From: an uncultured Schlesneria sp.
Lineage (GTDB): Bacteria; Planctomycetota; Planctomycetia; Planctomycetales; Planctomycetaceae
Assembly (NCBI GenBank): GCA_903840265.1
Contig: CAIMFH010000147.1
Span: 1 to 64,000 of the forward strand
Direction of reading: 5' to 3'
DNA: 64,000 nucleotides
In this document: in pieces, positions 44,937-53,749 of the stretch
Layout of the letters: each line of letters opens with the position of its first letter
How positions within the stretch are numbered: position 1 is the first letter of the stretch
Position numbers and translations under genes: made by a program
The notes under the pieces: generated by a model
Databases searched by the model: none
What the model was told of the DNA's origin: nothing
Seen by the model: the letters and a program-made list of their open reading frames with translations, nothing else

Positions 44937-46490
44937 CTATTCGTATCGCAGGGCTCGGACAGGCTGCAACCGGGCGGCTCGACGAGCCGGCAGGACGCTG
45001 GCGAGTACCGCGATCGTGATCGCACCCAAGGCGACCCAGAAGATCGTTAAGGCATCGATATGAGTCGGAATCGTCTTGAAATAGTAGATCTTTTCGTCGA
45101 AGACTTTGCGGCCCGTGACAAATGTGATGAACGCTTCGATCTGGTTGATGTAGTAGACAAACAGCAGGCCGGCCATCACGCCGACTCCGCTTCCCACCAT
45201 TCCCAGAGACAGGCCGTAGCTCAGGAAGATGGACATCACGCCGGATGAACTGGCTCCGAGAGCTTTCAGGATGCCGATATCGCGAGTCTTTTCGACGACG
45301 ATCATGAAGAAGATCGCGAGGATCCCGAAGCCTGCCACGGCGATGATCAGGAACAGCAGGATGTTCAGGATCGATGATTCAACGTCGACCGCGGCCAGCA
45401 GTGGACCCTGCTTCTGCTCCCAGGTTCGAACCGTGTAGCGATCCGCGGGAAACGCGTTTCGCAGGATCTCCAGCACTTTATCGGAGTCGTGGTAGTCTTT
45501 CAGCTTGATCTGCACCGAAGTGATCGCACGCGATTCTGTGCCGTCCGCGTTCTGCGTGACCATCTTGCGAACGTGCTGCAGGTATTCGAGGTTACAGAAG
45601 ACCAGATTCGAATCGTATTCGCTCATTCCACTCTTAAAGACATCGACGACTGTGGCATCGAAGTAGGCTGGCTTGGGAGTTCCCGCCGTGACCGTGCTGA
45701 CCTTCACATCGTTTCCAGGCCGCACCATGTAGATCGTGCGCATCTCTTTGGTCGACTCGTCCATGTGAGGAAAGCTGATCAGGTTGCTGCCGACGTACAG
45801 ACGTCCCGTTTGCAGCTCACCCAATTTGGCCTCGGCCACGACGGCATCGCCTTCCTGGCGTTCCATCCCATCGAAGGGATCTTCACTGTTGGGGGCGGCA
45901 GGTGCCTCGCCACCCTGCTCAGCACCGCCGTGACGTTGCTGCTTCAATTCCTTTAGGAAGATCGCCTTGTCGCGAGCCAAGGCGGCGATGCGTTGACGAT
46001 AGTCATTGGCACCGGGGGTTAAGGACCAGTCTGGCTTGTGGTCCTTGGTCCGTTCGGCTCCGGTGCTGTCAGGTCCGTTGTCCTGTTTATGATAACTTTG
46101 GAGGTAGTCCATCAGTGGACCGACTTCAGACTTGCTGCCGGGGTCGATCCCGATCAGTGTGACTGGATGATGGATGTACTGACCGCCATATTCGAAGCTC
46201 AGCATTCCATAGACTTCGACAGTCGATGTCACGCCGGCAACGTAAGGTCCGATCAGCCGTTCGATCATCTGCTTATGCAGTTCGGAATCAGCCTCGCCGT
46301 CATAGCTGCGAGTTTCGATGATGATGTCGGACAGGATCCCCTGAATCCGCAGTCGCATCTCACTGCTAAACCCAGCCATGACAGCATTGACGACGATCAT
46401 CGTCGCCACACCCAGCGTGACGCTGATGATGCTCGCCAGAGCGATGTACCGAGAACGCAGATATCGCTGACACAAAAGCAATTTGTACAT
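44937..46490 (-). CDS. lolC: ABC transporter permease, LolC/LolE (FtsX) family
   Basis: This 517-residue membrane protein begins with a short cytoplasmic start and a first membrane segment (ALASIISVTLGVATMIVVNAVMAG). A large periplasmic domain (about 50-370) follows, then three membrane segments near 372-400, 420-450 and 478-505 with the FtsX motif ILKALGASSSGVMSIFL. The periplasmic part is longer than in E. coli LolC because of a Gly/Glu/Pro-rich insertion near residues 190-225. It lies 46 bases after lysS and 68 before the ATPase gene. MacB-type export is an alternative. Confidence 0.88.
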   Translation of the reverse strand: MYKLLLCQRYLRSRYIALASIISVTLGVATMIVVNAVMAGFSSEMRLRIQGILSDIIIETRSYDGEADSELHKQMIERLIGPYVAGVTSTVEVYGMLSFEYGGQYIHHPVTLIGIDPGSKSEVGPLMDYLQSYHKQDNGPDSTGAERTKDHKPDWSLTPGANDYRQRIAALARDKAIFLKELKQQRHGGAEQGGEAPAAPNSEDPFDGMERQEGDAVVAEAKLGELQTGRLYVGSNLISFPHMDESTKEMRTIYMVRPGNDVKVSTVTAGTPKPAYFDATVVDVFKSGMSEYDSNLVFCNLEYLQHVRKMVTQNADGTESRAITSVQIKLKDYHDSDKVLEILRNAFPADRYTVRTWEQKQGPLLAAVDVESSILNILLFLIIAVAGFGILAIFFMIVVEKTRDIGILKALGASSSGVMSIFLSYGLSLGMVGSGVGVMAGLLFVYYINQIEAFITFVTGRKVFDEKIYYFKTIPTHIDALTIFWVALGAITIAVLASVLPARRAARLQPVRALRYE

Positions 46491-46535
46491 GGGCCAATCC
46501 TTGGCTTGTGAACCGCGATCACCGCGGTGGTTGAT

Positions 46536-47999
46536 TTACATTCCCTGTTCTGGCTTCAGCAACGGGAAGAAGATCACGTCGCGGATACTTGTGGTGTTCG
46601 TTAACAGCATGACCAGGCGATCAATCCCGATTCCCATCCCGCCCGCGGGTGGCATCCCCACCTTGAGGGCTCGGACGAAGTCGTGATCCATCTTGGCCAT
46701 CGAATCCTCTTCGGCCAATCCGTCCAGTTGCGTGCGGAACAGTTCTTCCTGCAGGCGCGGGTCGTTCAGTTCCGTGTAGGCATTGGCGAGTTCCATCCCG
46801 TCGACGAACAGTTCGAATCGTTCGGCGATGCTGGGATCGGATCGCTTGCGCTTGGTGAGCGGGCACATGGACGAAGGGTAGTCGTAGACGAAGACTGGTC
46901 CCACCAGCTTGTCCTCGACGGTGGCTTCGAACACGTCGTTCACGATCACGTCGGGGTGACGACCGGCTGTTTCGATGTGCAGTTTCTTCGCCACGGCAGA
47001 GACCGCTTCGGCATCTTGCATGTCGCAGCCAGCATGTTCGAGGAACAAGTCGCCGTACTTCGCTCGCTGGAAGGGCGGATTGAAGTTGACGGTCTTATCG
47101 CCCCACGGCAGTTCGGCCGTTCCGTTCGCGGCGATCGCAGCATTGCAGATGATCTTTTCGGCCAGGTCCATCATCGCATGGTAGTCGCCATACGCCTGAT
47201 AGAGCTCGATCATCGTGAATTCGGGATTATGAGTTCCGTCGACGCCTTCGTTGCGGAAGACGCGGCCGATTTCGTAGACGCGTTCGATCCCGCCGACCAT
47301 CAGTCGCTTGAGATGCAGTTCGAGCGCGATCCGCAGGAACAGCGGAATGTCGAGGGCGTTGTGATGCGTCTTGAACGGACGAGCGGCCGCACCGCCGGCA
47401 ATGGCGTGCAGCACAGGCGTTTCGACTTCGAAGAAGCTTTCGCCGCGCAGCGTCTGGCGGATCGAATCGAGGATGCGCAATCGCTTGAACATCCGTTCTA
47501 GGACGCCTTCGGAGTAGATCAAGTCGACGTATCGCTGGCGAAGCAGGGCTTCCTTGTCCTGGATGCCCTGGAACTTTTCGGGTGGTTGAGCCAGCGACTT
47601 ACAAAGGATTGTGAGGCCCGTGACGGCAATCGTCTTTTCACCGGTGTTCGTCAGGCGGGTGCGGCCATCGATCCCGATCAGATCACCAAGATCCAAGCAT
47701 TCGAGCAATGCCCACAATTCATCCGAGGCATCCTTGCGGGACAGCATCAACTGAATGCGGCCGCTATAGTCCTGGATGTGGATGAAATGGAGTTTGCCCT
47801 TATCGTTCCAGCGCAGAATACGACCAGCAACGCGAACGGTCTGCCCGTCCGTTCCTGATTCTGCGGGGCAGAGCTCACGTGCTTTTTCAATCGTCATATG
47901 GCCGTCAAAACGCTGCCCCCAAGGATCGAGGCCCAAGGCTTCAATCTTGGCGAGTTTTTCGAGTCGGGCAGCTTCTAAACGGTGTGGCGTCTCGGACAT
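46536..47999 (-). CDS. lysS: Lysine-tRNA ligase (class II)
   Basis: This 487-residue class II synthetase charges tRNA-Lys. An N-terminal OB-fold ([23 protein letters not shown]) is followed by the catalytic core: motif 2 [18 protein letters not shown] and motif 3 [14 protein letters not shown]. Length matches LysS. Start ATG 47999. It is first in a unit with the Lol-type transporter genes. The region upstream is long and non-coding. Confidence 0.97.
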   Translation of the reverse strand: MSETPHRLEAARLEKLAKIEALGLDPWGQRFDGHMTIEKARELCPAESGTDGQTVRVAGRILRWNDKGKLHFIHIQDYSGRIQLMLSRKDASDELWALLECLDLGDLIGIDGRTRLTNTGEKTIAVTGLTILCKSLAQPPEKFQGIQDKEALLRQRYVDLIYSEGVLERMFKRLRILDSIRQTLRGESFFEVETPVLHAIAGGAAARPFKTHHNALDIPLFLRIALELHLKRLMVGGIERVYEIGRVFRNEGVDGTHNPEFTMIELYQAYGDYHAMMDLAEKIICNAAIAANGTAELPWGDKTVNFNPPFQRAKYGDLFLEHAGCDMQDAEAVSAVAKKLHIETAGRHPDVIVNDVFEATVEDKLVGPVFVYDYPSSMCPLTKRKRSDPSIAERFELFVDGMELANAYTELNDPRLQEELFRTQLDGLAEEDSMAKMDHDFVRALKVGMPPAGGMGIGIDRLVMLLTNTTSIRDVIFFPLLKPEQGM

Positions 48000-48469
48000 C
48001 GGTCGCGGTTTCTGTCTGTCGGCAAAAGGCTTGTGGAACGAGGAAGGGCCGAAACTATGCGTGAATCGGCAAAAAACGTCAATGGCAGGTCCGGCAGGGA
48101 TTGCCGGAGGGTTGGTATCGCGTGGTTGCCACTAATCAAGGCCGAGCCTGTGACGGCGTTGCGGTAAGTTGTTTGGCTGGAAGAAATTGGGAGTCGGGAA
48201 TAGGGAATAGCAGGAAAGACAAACTCGGGATGCGGGGAAATGCGGTCGGCTTTGCGACTCAGTTTGCGGGGCGCGCGACACAGCCCACTGGCTCAGTTCC
48301 ATCAATTCTTGCCGATTTTTAGGCGTGTGCCCGCGAACTCCTGCCAGGCCTTTCCTTACGATTTGGCAGAATTTGTCAGTCCATGGCAGGGTTTTGAGGG
48401 GGTACCCCGATTTTGCAGCGGAAATTCTGGGTTTCTGCCATAACGACTGACACATCGATCGCTCTCCAA

Positions 48470-48524
48470 CAAAAAACGGCCACACGTGTTGACCTGAAAT
48501 TCGAGGTCAACAGGTGTGGCCGTT
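48470..48524 (-). terminator. Long hairpin with T-run, no gene assigned
   Basis: Arms of 21 bases with 20 pairs and an eight-base loop (48475-48495 with 48504-48524). On the minus strand six T residues follow at once, as in a strong intrinsic terminator. No protein gene ends here on that strand, so it may end a small RNA. Confidence 0.7.
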
Positions 48525-48670
48525 GGTTACGGTCCACGGGGATTTGCTGTTACTTTGCCTCTGGCGTTATGCCATATCCCGCGTGCGCGATGCTAGATGG
48601 CATTTGAGGAATTTTTGCATTTTGCGAGCAAATTCCATGAGGCCGATGCCGAAGCGCTGGCGGGCTGACT

Positions 48671-48714
48671 GACAGATTTTGACACCCCAGGACAACTTTT
48701 GACAATGGGGGACA
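48671..48714. repeat. Five GACA boxes at exact 10-bp period
   Basis: GACA occurs at 48671, 48681, 48691, 48701 and 48711. Two of them share TTTTGACA and alternate with GGACA, forming a 20-bp imperfect tandem repeat. Exact helical spacing suggests a protein-binding array on one face of the DNA. Confidence 0.6.
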
Positions 48715-49185
48715 AAATGACCCTGTTTTTGGCCGTTTTCCTCAAAAAAGTGCGTGTTTTGTGACAGATGGCTGAGTTCCAGCAAGATTGGTTTCCAATG
48801 CTGGTAGCCCATCCCAGAGAAACACCCCATAACCGGAATGCGAACGGGTTGGCGTCGTCATTACAAGGGGATCAATGTGAATGACAGATCTTCTCATTTA
48901 ATGAGCGGGGCAGGTGCCATCATTTCTGCTGTTCATCGAAGAAGCCGTCTCTAATCGCTCGATGGTCGTGGCTCTCAAGCACCGGCACAACGCGGAGGCG
49001 TTATCAGCGGCGATTCAGTTACGCTTCGTCTTGTCGGTCACTAGAATCAGGCCGCGAGGGTTCGCGCGTTGTCACAACTGCAGGCAGCGGATTGAAGCGG
49101 GGCTACTTCGTTGCCTGTCGTGAAGACCAATCTGCTGGCGGGGTTGGCTACGAGATTCTGCTTACTCATTGAAGGCTCGATCGAG

Positions 49186-50262
49186 ATGGCCACTACCGGA
49201 TTCGGGATTGTCGGTTGCGGCATGATTGCGAATTTTCATGCGGAAGCGATCAAGCACATCAAGGGGGCCAAGCTTGTCGCCTGCTGCAGTTCTCGCCGGG
49301 AAGCGGCGGACAAGTTTGCGGCGGCGAATCCCGGTACGAAGGTCTATGGCAACCTGGATGACATGCTGACTGACGGCGATTTGCAGGTCGTCATTGTTTG
49401 CACCCCCAGCGGGGCTCATCTGGAGCCGGCCGTGAAGGCGGCCAACGCGGGCAAGCATGTCGTGATCGAGAAGCCGATGGAAATCACCTTGAAGCGGTGT
49501 GATGCCATCTTGGAAGCCTGTCGCAAAAATGGCGTGTTGCTCTGTCCGATTTTCCCGTCACGATTCAGCCCGGCCAACATCGCTTTGAAAGAGGCGATTG
49601 ACGAGGGTCGTTTCGGCAGATTGACGCTGGGCGACACCTATGTGAAATGGTGGCGCACGCAGGCGTACTACGATCAGGGAGGCTGGCGCGGGACCTGGGA
49701 CCTGGATGGCGGCGGCGCTTATATGAATCAGGGGATCCACAACGTCGATCTGCTGCAGTGGTTGATGGGCGATGTCGCGGAAGTGTGCGCTTTGACGGCC
49801 ACGTTGGCTCACGAACGAATTGAAGTCGAAGATGTCGGTGTCGCCGCGATCAAGTTCAAGAATGGTGCGGTCGGCACGATGGAATGTTCGACGAGTGCCT
49901 GGCCCGGGCACTTGAAGAAGACGGAGATTCACGGAACCAGCGGCTCGGTCATTGTCGAGCAGGACAATGTGCTGATGTGGCAATTTGAGAAGACGAAGGC
50001 CAAGGACAAAACGATCCTCGAAAAGTTCGCTCGTCAAGCCGGCGGAACGGGCGGCGCGGCCGACCCGAAGGCGATCAGCTATGTCGGGCACATGGAACAA
50101 CTGAAGGATTTCATGAAGGCGATCCAGACGGGGCGAGCACCGCGGATCACTGGTGAAGAAGGTCGCAAGGCGGTGGAGATTGTGCTGGCGATCTATCAGT
50201 CGGCTTGGACGGGCAAACGTGTGACTTTGCCGTTAGTGAAGGATCCGAAGCGACCGACGTAG
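49186..50262 (+). CDS. Gfo/Idh/MocA family oxidoreductase
   Basis: This 358-residue NAD(P)-dependent oxidoreductase has the Rossmann motif GIVGCGMIANFHAEAI near the N terminus, the conserved EKPMEI with the catalytic-type Lys near residue 96, and GGGAYMNQGIHNVDLLQW in the substrate domain. Family members act on sugars, inositol or their derivatives; the substrate is unknown. No signal peptide is visible, so it is cytoplasmic. ATG 49186 gives the standard N terminus; the open frame upstream lacks similarity. Confidence 0.92.
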   Translation: MATTGFGIVGCGMIANFHAEAIKHIKGAKLVACCSSRREAADKFAAANPGTKVYGNLDDMLTDGDLQVVIVCTPSGAHLEPAVKAANAGKHVVIEKPMEITLKRCDAILEACRKNGVLLCPIFPSRFSPANIALKEAIDEGRFGRLTLGDTYVKWWRTQAYYDQGGWRGTWDLDGGGAYMNQGIHNVDLLQWLMGDVAEVCALTATLAHERIEVEDVGVAAIKFKNGAVGTMECSTSAWPGHLKKTEIHGTSGSVIVEQDNVLMWQFEKTKAKDKTILEKFARQAGGTGGAADPKAISYVGHMEQLKDFMKAIQTGRAPRITGEEGRKAVEIVLAIYQSAWTGKRVTLPLVKDPKRPT

Positions 50263-50267
50263 AAGAG

Positions 50268-50306
50268 CATTGCAAATTGCAAATTGCGAAATGCAAATTG
50301 AAAAAT
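50268..50306. repeat. AT-rich GCAAATT repeat
   Basis: GCAAATT and close variants (GCAAATTGC, GAAATGC, GCAAATTG) occur four times in about 35 bases directly after the oxidoreductase stop. Direction and function are unknown. Similar short-word repeats occur between genes in other planctomycetes by recollection, not checked. Confidence 0.5.
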
Positions 50307-50353
50307 GGAAGACGTAAGAACGTCTCTTGGTAGTTTAACGGTTGGGGTCTTGC

Positions 50354-51007
50354 ATGTCTTTTCGACGTTATATTCTGGCTTCTCGATCTCCGCGGCGGTT
50401 GGAGCTGTTGCAGCAGATTGTGCATCCTGTGTTGATTGAAGTCCGACCACCCGCTGTCTCTGAGGAAGCGGGGTTTGGTGACTGCACCGACATGGTGGCG
50501 ATCAAGCGGCGGTTGCAGGAAATCGCGCGGCAGAAGGCTGAACAAGTTCGCGCCGCCCTCAATGCCGAGGAGGCGGAATTGCACGAGTTGCCACGCACGC
50601 TGCTGATCTCAGCCGACACGACGGTTGTGGTCACGGATCGCGACGGGAATCCCGTCGTGCTGGGGAATCCTCCCGAGAACGACGACTGGCGCGAAGTCGT
50701 GGCGGACTGGTTCCGACACTTTTATGCGGGCCGCACGCATTCGGCTTTGACGGCGGTCTATGTCACCACGCCGGATGGGCGTTTCGCCGAGCAACTGGTT
50801 GAGACGCGCGTGACGATTCGTGGTGACATCGAACGCTGGTTGAATTGGTATTTGTTGACGGGCGAGCCTCGCGGCAAAGCAGGAGGTTACGCGTTGCAAG
50901 GGGCAGGGAGCGTCTTCATTGAACGCGTAGAGGGGAGCCTGAGCAACGTCGTTGGGCTGCCGCTGGAAGCCCTATTAGAGCTTTTTGCAGATGTTCGACT
51001 CAAATAA
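50354..51007 (+). CDS. maf: Maf-like nucleotide pyrophosphatase
   Basis: This 217-residue protein starts with ILASRSPRRLELL, the Maf nucleotide-binding motif, and has ISADTTVVV (conserved Asp) and GKAGGYALQGAGSVFIERVEGSLSNVVGLPL (split, in part). Maf proteins hydrolyse canonical and modified NTPs to NMP and PPi and are tied to division control or nucleotide sanitation. The central part carries a short charged insertion (about 75-120) relative to E. coli Maf. ATG 50354 was chosen over TTG 50342 because the motif then starts at the usual place; the ribosome-binding site is weak. Confidence 0.9.
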   Translation: MSFRRYILASRSPRRLELLQQIVHPVLIEVRPPAVSEEAGFGDCTDMVAIKRRLQEIARQKAEQVRAALNAEEAELHELPRTLLISADTTVVVTDRDGNPVVLGNPPENDDWREVVADWFRHFYAGRTHSALTAVYVTTPDGRFAEQLVETRVTIRGDIERWLNWYLLTGEPRGKAGGYALQGAGSVFIERVEGSLSNVVGLPLEALLELFADVRLK

Positions 51008-51164
51008 ACAAAACACGATTTATGATCGTGAATGATGCGATTGACTCGCCAGATTGTGGTTCATTGCCAATAATCGCAGGCGACGAATTTCAGCACTTCC
51101 ATGTTCCATCGGCTGATCTGTGCATGCCGGTCGGAGCTTCAGTTTCAAATCGAAGGATTGATCA

Positions 51165-52850
51165 ATGAAAACCTTGTGGGTTGTGTTCTCTACCGTAGCG
51201 CTGACTTCTGCCGTTGGCATCTCGCATTCCCATGGTGCCGAAGCTGTCGACGCGATCCCTGATACAGCGGCTGTCGTGCTGCGTTGGAAAGCCCCCGAGA
51301 CTTCCGTGGGCAAGCTTGCCGATTTCGTCGATGCGGTCCAACCGGGTTTCGGAGCTACGGTGAAACAAAGTGTGCCAGCGATCGGACAGGCGATTGGAAA
51401 TCCAGGACTGAAGGGTGTCGAACTGAGCCAGGACATCTGGGTCGTCATGTTCGCCGAACCCCAGGCCGCTCCAACGATCGTCTTCGTGATGACCGCCAAA
51501 GACGTGGACGATGTGAAGGATGCCTTGGGAGCGGCTTTCGAAGTTCACTCCGACGGAAAATTGGTGGCCTACTCGCAGAACGACGATGCCTTGGAAGAAA
51601 TTCGGCAGCGGTTGGGTGGTGAAGGGAAGTCACTGCTCACCATCATCGACGCGAATTCCAAGAAACTGTTTGATTCGTCCGATGTGGCGCTGCTCGTCAA
51701 TGTGAAGCAATTGGTTGAAGACTTTTCGGATGAGCTGGACCAGGCCGAACCGCAACTCGACGCGCTGATCGATCAATTCACGAACGCCTTGCCGGAAGCT
51801 CAACGCCCTCAGTTGGAAGCGGCGTTTGACATGTACCGAACTCTCGGCAAGGCGTTGTTGGCGGGTGTTCGCGACACGAACAGCTTCGTGCTGGGAGCCT
51901 CGTTCACCAAGACTGCCATTCGACTGGAAGACCGTGTGCAACTGGCCGACGGCAGTGCCAGCTCGAAGTTTCTGGCTCGCCAGACCACCGGCGACCTCGC
52001 ACTGATGGGAAAGCTGCCTGCCGGTAAGGCCGCTTACGTCGGCTTCAAGGGCGACCTGTCGAATATGATCGAATGGTCGATGCAGATGACGAAGGGGATG
52101 CTGACAGATGCGACCGACGAACAGAAAGCGGACCTCGACGCGGCGATGAAGGGATTGGCGAAGGTCAAGTACGAAGAAATGGCGATGTATCTGGATCTGT
52201 CGCCCAAGGCCCCAGGCTTTCACGGCGGCGCGGTCTCGGCGGTCAACTCCACGAAAGGCCTGAAAGAACTCACTCACAAGCTGCTGAAGTCCATGAGTGA
52301 ACTGCACACCCCGACATTTACCCAGAAGACGAGCCTGGAGCCCAATGCCGAAAAGATCGGTGGAGTGGACGTCGATCGCGTCACCATCAAACAGGAATTC
52401 GATGATTCCAACCCCGGTGTTGAAATTCAACAAAAGGTGATGGCGGCGATGTTTGGCGGCGATGGCATGCAGCAACTGGTGATGTATCAGCCGACCCGAA
52501 CACTGCAGACAACGGGTGGTGGCAAGGCTGAAATGCAGGCTCTGCAAACAGCCGTTGATTCGACGAAAACAGGCGATGCTGCCGCAACAGCCGCGCGCAA
52601 GCGGTTCCCTGCCAAAGCGAATATCATCGCATTGTTTGATGTCGCGCGTATGGTCCAGAACGGTGCGCAACTGGCTGGTGAACAAGATGTGCCGGTCAAC
52701 ACAGAAGCGCTGAGCGGCCTGAAGTTGGAGCCTTCGTTTATCGGCTTCGCGATTGGGACGGAAGCCAACTCATTGCAATCGCAGCTTGAAATCCCAGTGA
52801 TTCAGGTGCAGAACATTGCCAAGCTGATTGGCATCTTCCAGCAGCAGTAG
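51165..52850 (+). CDS. Secreted protein of unknown function, 561 residues
   Basis: The protein begins with a signal peptide (LWVVFSTVALTSAVGISHSHGAEA). The rest is a mix of alpha and beta with no Cys and no catalytic motif I recognise. Opening phrases (DTAAVVLRWKAPETSVGKLADFVDAVQPGF) resemble the DUF3352-like style of planctomycete exported proteins, where residues near the N terminus begin with 'PxDTxxxxRxxxP'. A possible later lobe starts near residue 330. Start ATG 51165 follows GGATTGATCA. Function unknown. Confidence 0.78.
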   Translation: MKTLWVVFSTVALTSAVGISHSHGAEAVDAIPDTAAVVLRWKAPETSVGKLADFVDAVQPGFGATVKQSVPAIGQAIGNPGLKGVELSQDIWVVMFAEPQAAPTIVFVMTAKDVDDVKDALGAAFEVHSDGKLVAYSQNDDALEEIRQRLGGEGKSLLTIIDANSKKLFDSSDVALLVNVKQLVEDFSDELDQAEPQLDALIDQFTNALPEAQRPQLEAAFDMYRTLGKALLAGVRDTNSFVLGASFTKTAIRLEDRVQLADGSASSKFLARQTTGDLALMGKLPAGKAAYVGFKGDLSNMIEWSMQMTKGMLTDATDEQKADLDAAMKGLAKVKYEEMAMYLDLSPKAPGFHGGAVSAVNSTKGLKELTHKLLKSMSELHTPTFTQKTSLEPNAEKIGGVDVDRVTIKQEFDDSNPGVEIQQKVMAAMFGGDGMQQLVMYQPTRTLQTTGGGKAEMQALQTAVDSTKTGDAAATAARKRFPAKANIIALFDVARMVQNGAQLAGEQDVPVNTEALSGLKLEPSFIGFAIGTEANSLQSQLEIPVIQVQNIAKLIGIFQQQ

Positions 52851-52941
52851 GGTTGCGGTCGACCGTGGAAGCCAACTTGCGGAGATTCGCATCAAAGGGT
52901 GCGTCGTGTCTCCATGTCCATTTTTAAACTAAGGGAGTCTG

Positions 52942-53694
52942 ATGAGACTATCGCATTACATACCAGTCGGAATGGCACTGATGCTGGCGATCTCGACGGC
53001 AGCGTCAGCCGAGGACACTACTGCACGGGATCTGATCAACACGGTGATCGAAAAAAATGGAGGAGAAGTCCTGCTGGCGAAGTTCCCCGCCAGAACAGCG
53101 AAGATCAAAGGAACGCTGTATCTCATTGGATCCCCCACCCCAATGTCTGGCGAACTGGCTTCACAAGGAGGAGACCAGCATCGGATGGCGGTTTCTCTAT
53201 CCGCCGACGGTCAGTCGATTGGTTTTACCACTGTGTTGGATCGCGACCGTGGTTGGCAGCGGTTATTTGACAATACAAGTGAGATGACCGACGACCAGAT
53301 GGCCGAAGCGAAAGAGGCCGCGTATGCCGCGTGGCTGGCGACTTTGATTCCGTTAAAGGACAAGGCATTCGAACTGACGGCGCTGGGCGAATCCGATGTC
53401 GAAAAACGCCCGGCCATCGGCGTGAAGGTGACTCGCGAAGGCCGCCGTCCGGTGAAAATGTACTTTGATAAAGAGACGTACCGCCTCGTCCGCACGGAAA
53501 CGATCGTCCGCGACGAATCGACCTCCAAGGATGTCCCTCAGGAAACGACATATAGCGACTTCAATTCAGCAGAAGGAATTCCTCACGCGAAGAAGGTCGT
53601 CGTCAAACGTGAGGGGCAGCCGTATGTCGATATTGAAGTCGTCAGCTCGAAACCGAAAGAGAAACTGGAAGCCAGTGTTTTTGCCAAGCCATAA
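52942..53694 (+). CDS. Secreted protein, LolA/outer-membrane-sorting-like fold (tentative)
   Basis: This 250-residue protein has a signal peptide (IPVGMALMLAISTAASAED). The remainder runs as antiparallel strands: TAKIKGTLYLIG, HRMAVSL, GFTTVLDRDRGW, RPAIGVKVTREG, VKMYFDKETYRLVRTETIV, TTYSDFNSAEGIPHAKKVV. That order is like the lipoprotein-sorting (LolA/LppX) superfamily. This is inference from strand pattern only. It lies 91 bases after the preceding secreted protein and 55 before the esterase gene. Confidence 0.72.
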   Translation: MRLSHYIPVGMALMLAISTAASAEDTTARDLINTVIEKNGGEVLLAKFPARTAKIKGTLYLIGSPTPMSGELASQGGDQHRMAVSLSADGQSIGFTTVLDRDRGWQRLFDNTSEMTDDQMAEAKEAAYAAWLATLIPLKDKAFELTALGESDVEKRPAIGVKVTREGRRPVKMYFDKETYRLVRTETIVRDESTSKDVPQETTYSDFNSAEGIPHAKKVVVKREGQPYVDIEVVSSKPKEKLEASVFAKP

Positions 53695-53749
53695 GTGGGT
53701 TCGATCACGCCGCTGATGATCGACGAACGCTGACTTCGAAGGATGCCGC

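Larger units (their letters stand above)
48000..49185. other. 1.2-kb non-coding stretch between lysS and oxidoreductase gene
   Basis: No frame here has a ribosome-binding site plus protein-like composition. It holds a GGGAATAGGGAATAG-type low-complexity stretch (about 48187-48212), a long hairpin with a T-run, five phased GACA boxes and a further hairpin near 48778-48804, several of them listed separately. Both flanking genes point away from it. Confidence 0.6.

Noticed and set aside
48132-48485. 117-codon minus-strand frame near lysS
   Set aside because: It starts inside the long hairpin and reads through the GGGAATAG repeat, so it is probably chance.
48567-48830. 87-codon minus-strand frame in the lysS upstream region
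   Set aside because: No ribosome-binding site and low protein-like character; it covers the GACA array and hairpins, which fit non-coding DNA better.
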